Source: Chitinophagaceae bacterium (GTDB lineage Bacteria > Bacteroidota > Bacteroidia > Chitinophagales > Chitinophagaceae). Taken from it: a stretch of 38,876 bases of DNA. Within the stretch, counting starts at the first letter, position 1; each line of letters starts with the position of its first letter. Below the pieces are notes generated by a model that was given only the letters and a program-made list of their open reading frames with translations, searched no databases and was not told the origin of the DNA. A program made the translations under genes and the position numbers. The stretch is from positions 1-38,876 of the forward strand of contig JAIXOJ010000018.1 of NCBI GenBank assembly GCA_027486835.1, written 5' to 3'. Below are positions 33,770 through 38,876 of the stretch, piece after piece.

Positions 33770-33777
33770 TACATTTG
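33770..33777 (+). promoter_or_regulatory. Possible -7 element for prc
   Basis: TACATTTG fits TAnnTTTG and lies 14 bases ahead of the ATG at 33792, implying a leader of about 8-10 bases. No TTTG at the right upstream distance was seen. Confidence 0.4.
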
Positions 33778-33791
33778 AATTTTAACCACTT

Positions 33792-35936
33792 ATGCAAAAA
33801 ATTGTAGCATTTATGATTCGTAGAAAAGGTTGGGTACTTTTTTCAATATTGGCATTCGCAGGAATTTTCTTTGCGTTTAAGACAATTGGCGGCAATCCCG
33901 TACCTGAGAACCAAAAACAAAAATTGTTAACCGCAGTAGGGCAATTGCTTCAAGATGAACATTATAGCCCCAAACCTTTAGATGATGCCTTTTCAAAATC
34001 GGTATTTAAGAAATACTTAGACGAATTGGATGGTGACAAAACACTTTTCCTTCAATCGGACATTACAGAACTAAAGAAATTTGAAACCACCATTGACGAT
34101 GAAATCAAGGGTACCAACGAAATTGGTTTTGTACCTGCGGTAAATTCCATTTATAACAAGCGTGTACCTGAAGTCACTGCATTGTACAAGAAACTCCTAG
34201 CTCAGTCATTTGATTTTACCATTGACGAAAGCCTGCTTACAGACGGTGAAAAGCAACAATATCCAGCAACAGAAAAAGAAAGAGAAGACAGGTGGCGCAA
34301 ACGCTTAAAATACTTGACTTTAGAGCGTTATTTGGACTTACAAGATCAACGGGAAAAAAGCAAAATAGATAGCATTAAAAGCAAAACAGACGCACAGCTA
34401 GAACAAGAAGCCAGAAATAAGGTATTGAAAAGTACTGATAGGATGTATGAGCGCATTAAGGCCAAGCTAACCGATGATGAACGCTTCAATATGTTTGTAA
34501 ATACCATTACTAACTTAATGGATCCCCACACAGATTATTTTGCTCCAGTGGAAAAGCGTGCTTTCGATGAAATGATGAGTGGCCGTTTTTATGGAATTGG
34601 TGCTCAATTACAAGAACAAGACGGAACCATTAAAATTGTAAGCCTTGTGCCTGGCGGTCCTGCTTGGAAAAGCGGAGAGCTGATGGCTAATGACATTATT
34701 GTAAAAGTAGGGCAAGGTGGTAAAGACGAAATGGTGGATATTTCAGGATTTGATGTATCTGACGCAGTAAAACTAATTCGTGGTAATAAGGGCACTGAAG
34801 TAAAACTTACAGTGAAAAAAAGCGATGGTACTTACAAAACAATTTCCTTGCAAAGAGATGAAATTGTACAAGATGAAACTTTTGCCAGAAGTGTTGTAGT
34901 AAAAAATGGTGATAAAAAAATAGGATTCATCTCCCTACCAGATTTCTATGCAGACTTCGAAAGGCCAAATGGTGCAAGATGTAGTGAGGATGTAAGAAAG
35001 GAGCTAGAAAAATTAAAAGCCGAAAAAGTAGATGGCATCGTGATTGATTTGCGCTACAATGGTGGCGGTTCTTTGTATGAAGTAATTCAAATGGTTGGTT
35101 TGTTTATTAAGACTGGGCCTGTTGTACAAGTTAAAAGCAAAGACGGCCAAGTAACCCCAATGGATGACAAAGATCCATCCGTTGTTTATGACGGTCCACT
35201 AGCTGTAATGGTAAACGAATTGAGTGCAAGTGCCAGCGAAATTTTTGCAGCGGCCATTCAAGATTATAAAAGAGGTATTGTAATAGGTAGCACTTCCACT
35301 TATGGCAAAGGCACTGTACAGAAAAATATACCACTAGGAAAACCACTCGATTTCTTTTCTGGCCGCTCAGAATTTGGAGCCGTTAAGTTGACTTTCCAAA
35401 AGTTTTATAGGGTCAACGGTGGTTCAACTCAATTAAAAGGTGTACAAAGCGATATTGTTTTGCCAGATTCTTATGACTATATAAAAATCCGTGAAAAAGA
35501 TAATGCAAGTGCTTTGCCTTGGGATGAAATAAAGAAAGCAAATGCACAAACTTTCGCTGGATACGATGCTATCATTAAAAGTGAGAATCAAAAAATTAGC
35601 ACCAACCCCGTATTTAGTCTGATTAAACAAAATACAGATTGGCTTGCTAAAAACGCTGATGCACCAGTTAATCTTCAACTAGAAAAATACAAATTGCAAC
35701 AAAAGAAAATTAGGAGTACGGTAAATCAAAATACAACGTTAGCCAAACTTACTACCGAAATGCAAATGGATGTGTTGAAGCTGGATTATGATAAATTTTA
35801 CAACAATCCTGATAAACAAAAAGGTGAGCGGTATAAAGCTTGGTTGAAATCTTTAAAGACTGATTTGTATATCAATGAGACAGTAAATATTGTATCTAGT
35901 ATTGTTGGCCAACAAAACCCAGTAGTAACCAAATAG
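33792..35936 (+). CDS. prc: Carboxy-terminal processing protease (Prc/Tsp, S41 family)
   Basis: This 714-residue protease is anchored or exported through an N-terminal hydrophobic segment (residues 13-29, WVLFSILAFAGIFFAF). The N-terminal helical domain (about 40-240) is followed by a PDZ domain (about 255-355, GRFYGIGAQLQEQDGTIKI ... GGPAWKSGELMANDII), the S41 catalytic core with nucleophile Ser480 in NELSASASEIFAAAIQDY and Lys506 in TYGKGTVQ, and a C-terminal DUF3340-like region. Spacing matches E. coli Prc (Ser430, Lys455). It trims or degrades periplasmic proteins from the C terminus. It is monocistronic, with a terminator at 35960-35999 and a -7 element near the start. Confidence 0.93.
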   Translation: MQKIVAFMIRRKGWVLFSILAFAGIFFAFKTIGGNPVPENQKQKLLTAVGQLLQDEHYSPKPLDDAFSKSVFKKYLDELDGDKTLFLQSDITELKKFETTIDDEIKGTNEIGFVPAVNSIYNKRVPEVTALYKKLLAQSFDFTIDESLLTDGEKQQYPATEKEREDRWRKRLKYLTLERYLDLQDQREKSKIDSIKSKTDAQLEQEARNKVLKSTDRMYERIKAKLTDDERFNMFVNTITNLMDPHTDYFAPVEKRAFDEMMSGRFYGIGAQLQEQDGTIKIVSLVPGGPAWKSGELMANDIIVKVGQGGKDEMVDISGFDVSDAVKLIRGNKGTEVKLTVKKSDGTYKTISLQRDEIVQDETFARSVVVKNGDKKIGFISLPDFYADFERPNGARCSEDVRKELEKLKAEKVDGIVIDLRYNGGGSLYEVIQMVGLFIKTGPVVQVKSKDGQVTPMDDKDPSVVYDGPLAVMVNELSASASEIFAAAIQDYKRGIVIGSTSTYGKGTVQKNIPLGKPLDFFSGRSEFGAVKLTFQKFYRVNGGSTQLKGVQSDIVLPDSYDYIKIREKDNASALPWDEIKKANAQTFAGYDAIIKSENQKISTNPVFSLIKQNTDWLAKNADAPVNLQLEKYKLQQKKIRSTVNQNTTLAKLTTEMQMDVLKLDYDKFYNNPDKQKGERYKAWLKSLKTDLYINETVNIVSSIVGQQNPVVTK

Positions 35937-35959
35937 CCTGATTGTTCCAATAAATAATC

Positions 35960-35999
35960 AAAACGTGTACATCCTTCAAAAGATGCTACACGTTTTTTT
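35960..35999 (+). terminator. Terminator after prc
   Basis: AAAACGTGTA (35960-35969) pairs with TACACGTTTT (35987-35996), extended by CATC/GATG with one bulge, and ends in seven Ts. It lies 24 bases past the prc stop. Confidence 0.88.
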
Positions 36000-36293
36000 A
36001 TTTTGAAAGATACTCAATATTTGTAGGAAGATAAAGAAGCAACAGATTTTCGACCAGTGAATAATGCATCAACTAATTACATACATTAAAATCGATTTAG
36101 TAAATCAACATTTAAATAAAGTACAAAGCCTATAACAAGCCCTTTTAACTTTTGGCAAATAAATCACACTGAAATTTTGACACGATTTAGTCTAAAGAAA
36201 TTTATTTTTTCACTTGTTTCAGCGATTAAAAAAGACATTTCGCCAGTCAGCTTCCAAAAACCCTGAAATATTGACCTAAAAATTGCGATGGCA

Positions 36294-36309
36294 CAATTAT
36301 CGATAATTG
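36294..36309. promoter_or_regulatory. Perfect 16-bp palindrome upstream of groES
   Basis: CAATTATCGATAATTG is identical to its reverse complement. It lies 39 bases ahead of the groES start, where a repressor would overlap the promoter or early transcript. It differs from the CIRCE heat-shock operator. Confidence 0.45.
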
Positions 36310-36348
36310 GGTAGCATAATCTGAATTTTAAAATTTAAATTAATAATT

Positions 36349-36633
36349 ATGGCTTCTGAAAAATTAAACATTACCCCACTCCACGACAGAGTGATTGTGA
36401 AAGCAGCTGCTGCTGAAGAGAAAACCGCTGGTGGTATCATTATACCAGATACTGCAAAAGAAAAACCACAACGTGGTGTTGTAGTTGCGGCAGGTACTGG
36501 TAAGAAAGACGAACCTATGACCGTAAAAGTAGGCGACACTGTACTTTATGGTAAGTACGCTGGTACTGAAATAGCAGTAGAAGGTCAAGATTTGTTGATT
36601 ATGAGAGAGAGTGATATCCTCGCTATCGTTTAG
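36349..36633 (+). CDS. groES: Co-chaperonin GroES
   Basis: This 94-residue protein caps the GroEL cavity as a heptameric ring during protein folding. It shows [27 protein letters not shown] with the mobile loop ([21 protein letters not shown]), [33 protein letters not shown], the standard GroES ending. Length and start are normal. It is the first gene of groES-groEL, 97 bases apart. A 16-bp palindrome lies 39 bases upstream. Confidence 0.97.
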   Translation: MASEKLNITPLHDRVIVKAAAAEEKTAGGIIIPDTAKEKPQRGVVVAAGTGKKDEPMTVKVGDTVLYGKYAGTEIAVEGQDLLIMRESDILAIV

Positions 36634-36730
36634 TAGTAGATATCTTACCCATTCACTTTGTAAGTAGTTACTTATTAAAATTTATTGGTAAAAATCTTTT
36701 ATTTATTTCCTCAAAAAAAATTAGAATAAT

Positions 36731-38365
36731 ATGGCAAAACAAATTTTCTTCGACATCGAAGCACGTAACAAAATGAAGAAAGGCGTTGACACTTTAGCTA
36801 ACGCCGTTAAAGTAACATTGGGGCCTAAAGGCAGAAATGTTGTAATTGAAAAAAAATTCGGTGCACCACAAGTAACTAAAGATGGTGTAACTGTTGCAAA
36901 AGAAATAGAACTAGAAGATCCCATTGAAAATATGGGTGCTCAAATGGTAAAAGAAGTAGCATCAAAAACAGCAGATATTGCTGGTGATGGTACTACAACT
37001 GCTACTGTATTGGCTCAAGCTATTATTAGCGAAGGTTTAAAAAATGTTGCTGCTGGCGCAAATCCAATGGATTTGAAACGCGGTATTGATAAAGCGGTTA
37101 CCAAAGTGGTTGAGAATTTGAAATCACAATCTCAATCAGTTGGCGATGACAGCAAAAAAATTGAGCAAGTAGCTACCATTTCTGCTAACAGTGATGCTGT
37201 TATTGGTAAATTAATTGCTGATGCAATGGCAAGAGTTGGAAAAGAAGGTGTAATAACTGTTGAAGAAGCAAAAGGTACTGATACTACTGTTGATGTAGTA
37301 GAAGGTATGCAATTTGACCGTGGTTATATTTCTCCTTATTTCGTTACCAACAGCGAAAAAATGGAAGTAGAACTTCAAAATCCTTTTATCCTTATTTACG
37401 ATAAGAAGATTACTGCTATGAAGGACATTCTCCACATTTTGGAGAAAGTTGCTCAAACTGGTCGTCCTCTAGTAATCATCGCTGAAGATTTAGAAGGTGA
37501 AGCACTAGCTACATTGGTTGTAAACAAATTACGTGGTACCATAAAAGTTGCTGCTGTAAAAGCACCAGGTTTTGGTGATAGAAGAAAAGAAATGTTAACC
37601 GACATCGCTATCTTAACTGCTGGTACAGTTGTTAGTGAAGAGCAAGGTTACAAATTAGAAAATGCAGATTTGACTTACTTAGGTCAAGCCGCTTCAATCA
37701 CAATTGATAAAGACAATACTACAATTGTTGGTGGAAAAGGTACTAAGGAAAACATCAAAGCTCGTGTAAACCAAATCAAGGCTCAAATTGAGAATACAAC
37801 TTCTGATTATGACCGTGAGAAATTACAAGAGCGTTTGGCTAAATTAAGCGGAGGTGTTGCTGTATTGTATGTTGGTGCAGCTACTGAAGTGGAAATGAAA
37901 GAAAAGAAAGACCGTGTAGACGATGCTTTACACGCTACTAGAGCTGCTGTAGAAGAAGGAATTGTTCCAGGCGGTGGTGTTGCTTACATCCGTGCAATTG
38001 AAAGTCTTGAAGGCTTCAAAGGTGATAACATAGATGAGACAACTGGTATCCAAATTGTAAAACGTGCAATTGAAGAACCAATTCGTCAAATCGTAGTTAA
38101 CAGCGGTATTGAAGGTTCTATTGTTGTTCAAAAAATAAAAGAAGGTAAAGCTGATTTTGGTTTCAATGCAAGAACTGAAGTTTACGAAAACTTACTAGCT
38201 GCTGGTGTTATTGATCCTACTAAAGTATCACGTGTAGCATTAGAAAATGCAGCTTCAATTGCAGGAATGTTGTTAACTACTGAATGTGTAGTTGCAGACA
38301 AACCTAAGAAAGAAGAAGCGCATGCTCATGGTGCTCCTGATATGGGTGGTATGGGTGGATATTAA
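36731..38365 (+). CDS. groEL: Chaperonin GroEL
   Basis: This 544-residue chaperonin forms the double ring that folds proteins with ATP and GroES. Motifs are [51 protein letters not shown] (ATP-binding Asp in GDGTTTAT), the apical domain from about 190 to 375, [20 protein letters not shown] and a C terminus [11 protein letters not shown] (a short GGM tail). It is the only copy in the window. Codon use is biased, as expected of a highly expressed gene. A terminator follows at 38404-38440. Confidence 0.98.
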   Translation: MAKQIFFDIEARNKMKKGVDTLANAVKVTLGPKGRNVVIEKKFGAPQVTKDGVTVAKEIELEDPIENMGAQMVKEVASKTADIAGDGTTTATVLAQAIISEGLKNVAAGANPMDLKRGIDKAVTKVVENLKSQSQSVGDDSKKIEQVATISANSDAVIGKLIADAMARVGKEGVITVEEAKGTDTTVDVVEGMQFDRGYISPYFVTNSEKMEVELQNPFILIYDKKITAMKDILHILEKVAQTGRPLVIIAEDLEGEALATLVVNKLRGTIKVAAVKAPGFGDRRKEMLTDIAILTAGTVVSEEQGYKLENADLTYLGQAASITIDKDNTTIVGGKGTKENIKARVNQIKAQIENTTSDYDREKLQERLAKLSGGVAVLYVGAATEVEMKEKKDRVDDALHATRAAVEEGIVPGGGVAYIRAIESLEGFKGDNIDETTGIQIVKRAIEEPIRQIVVNSGIEGSIVVQKIKEGKADFGFNARTEVYENLLAAGVIDPTKVSRVALENAASIAGMLLTTECVVADKPKKEEAHAHGAPDMGGMGGY

Positions 38366-38403
38366 TCCATTAGCGTCATTTAGGAGTAAATCTTAAAATT
38401 AAA

Positions 38404-38440
38404 AAATCCCCGTCAATCAATTTGGCGGGGATTTATATTT
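38404..38440 (+). terminator. Terminator after groEL
   Basis: AAATCCCCGTCAA (38404-38416) pairs with TTGGCGGGGATTT (38422-38434), one T-G pair within 13, followed by ATATTTT. It lies 39 bases past the groEL stop. Confidence 0.88.
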
Positions 38441-38460
38441 TGCTTCAATCAGCCTAATAA

Positions 38461-38876
38461 TCATTCGTATTTCTTGTAAACCACCCGTGTTTTTGGTAAA
38501 ATTACTTGTGCTGCTGGTAAAATCACCCGTGTTTTTGGTAAAATTACCCGTGTTTCTGGTAAATCACTCGTGTTTTTGGTATAATTACCCGTGTTTCTGG
38601 TAAATCACTCGTATTTCTGGTAAAATTACCTGTGTTTTTGGTAAAATTACTTGTGTTGCTGGTAAATCACTTGTATTTCTGGTAAAATCACCCGTGTTTT
38701 TAGTAAAATTACTCGTGTTACTGGTAAATCACTTGTATTTCTGGTAAAATCACCCGTGTTTCTGGTAAAATCACCCGTGTTTCTGGTAAATCACTCGTAT
38801 TTCTGGTAAAATCACCCGTGTTTTTGGTAAACCACTCGTATTTCTGGTAAAATCACCCGTGTTTTTGGTAAACCAC
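38461..38876. repeat. Tandem array 2: at least twenty 20/21-bp units, runs off the window
   Basis: From 38461 to 38872 there are 20 complete units (12 of 21 bp, 8 of 20 bp; mean 20.6), and a further unit is cut by the window end. Units begin TCACTCG, TCACCCG or TTACCCG and end GGTAAA or GGTAAAA. Towards the end two types alternate: one with CTCGTATTTCTGG (21 bp) and one with CCCGTGTTTTTGG (20 bp), giving a 41-bp dimer. There are no spacers. The start TCACTCG and the A-tract end are shared with array 1 at 23231-23419. Confidence 0.95.

Larger units (their letters stand above)
33335..33791. other. Divergent intergenic region between pta and prc
   Basis: This 457-base region must hold promoters for both genes. 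Seen are the ATGACA-GT-TGTCAT palindrome at 33386-33399, 52 bases from the pta start, and an exact TACATTTG element at 33770-33777 near prc. A 71-codon plus-strand frame at 33415-33630 has no convincing protein character and is left out. Confidence 0.5.
35937..36348. other. Intergenic region before groES
   Basis: These 412 bases hold the prc terminator, an AT-rich stretch, and a perfect 16-bp palindrome at 36294-36309 close to groES. No CIRCE element (TTAGCACTC ... GAGTGCTAA) and no full TTTG/TAnnTTTG promoter was found. No gene is supported here. Confidence 0.5.

Noticed and set aside
35937-36348. CIRCE heat-shock operator before groES
   Set aside because: No TTAGCACTC-N9-GAGTGCTAA or close variant; only the unrelated 16-bp palindrome is found.
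38461-38876. CRISPR array
   Set aside because: Units are directly joined with no unique spacers, unit length varies between 20 and 21, and there are no cas genes.

Overview
The window comes from a member of the Bacteroidota, most likely the Chitinophagaceae or a close relative (inference). The signs are a DUF5686 outer-membrane protein, a PafA-type alkaline phosphatase, a fused HisB, a DUF4197 protein, few recognisable Shine-Dalgarno sites, and promoter elements of the TAnnTTTG / TTTG kind. No tRNA, rRNA or complete insertion sequence was recognised.

Layout. 1-1.6 kb: an intact antitoxin/PIN-toxin pair, then a second antitoxin gene on the minus strand whose PIN partner is cut to 28 codons, then a MITE-like element. 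1.6-8.5 kb: a DUF5686/TonB-dependent-receptor-like outer-membrane protein, a topoisomerase IV subunit A, and a two-domain HisB. 8.5-13.4 kb: a probable small RNA, a fatty-acid-hydroxylase-family membrane enzyme, a CCG-domain Fe-S protein, a conserved small protein, a SET-domain protein, a small membrane protein and the PdeM phosphoesterase. 13.6-17.1 kb: phosphoenolpyruvate synthase divergent from an AraC-type regulator. 17.1-22 kb: a two-gene defence operon made of an OLD-family ATPase/Toprim nuclease and a UvrD-like helicase, matching Gabija (GajA-GajB), surrounded by gene-poor DNA rich in small repeats. 22-28.5 kb: a hypothetical with a C-terminal beta-sandwich domain, a 9-unit 21-bp tandem array, a small lipoprotein, a CLC antiporter with fluoride-type motifs, PafA and a DUF4197 protein. 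28.6-38.9 kb: RluD-type pseudouridine synthase, the pta-ackA operon, a Prc/Tsp-type S41 protease, groES-groEL, and a second tandem array (20/21-bp units) that runs off the window end.

Most genes are conserved housekeeping genes: acetate overflow (Pta-AckA), gluconeogenesis (PEP synthase), histidine synthesis, topology, folding and periplasmic proteolysis. The accessory part consists of the PIN modules, the Gabija-like operon, and a notable variety of non-coding repeats: two MITE-like copies with matching inverted ends, REP-like palindromes (one overlapping a coding sequence), two tandem arrays with a period close to two helical turns, and a dispersed element seen next to the PIN toxin and next to array 1. 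The strongest candidates for something undescribed are the two arrays with a shared core, the promoter-plus-terminator small RNA near 8.6 kb, and the hexanucleotide repeat that encodes the catalytic acidic loop of the GajA-like nuclease.
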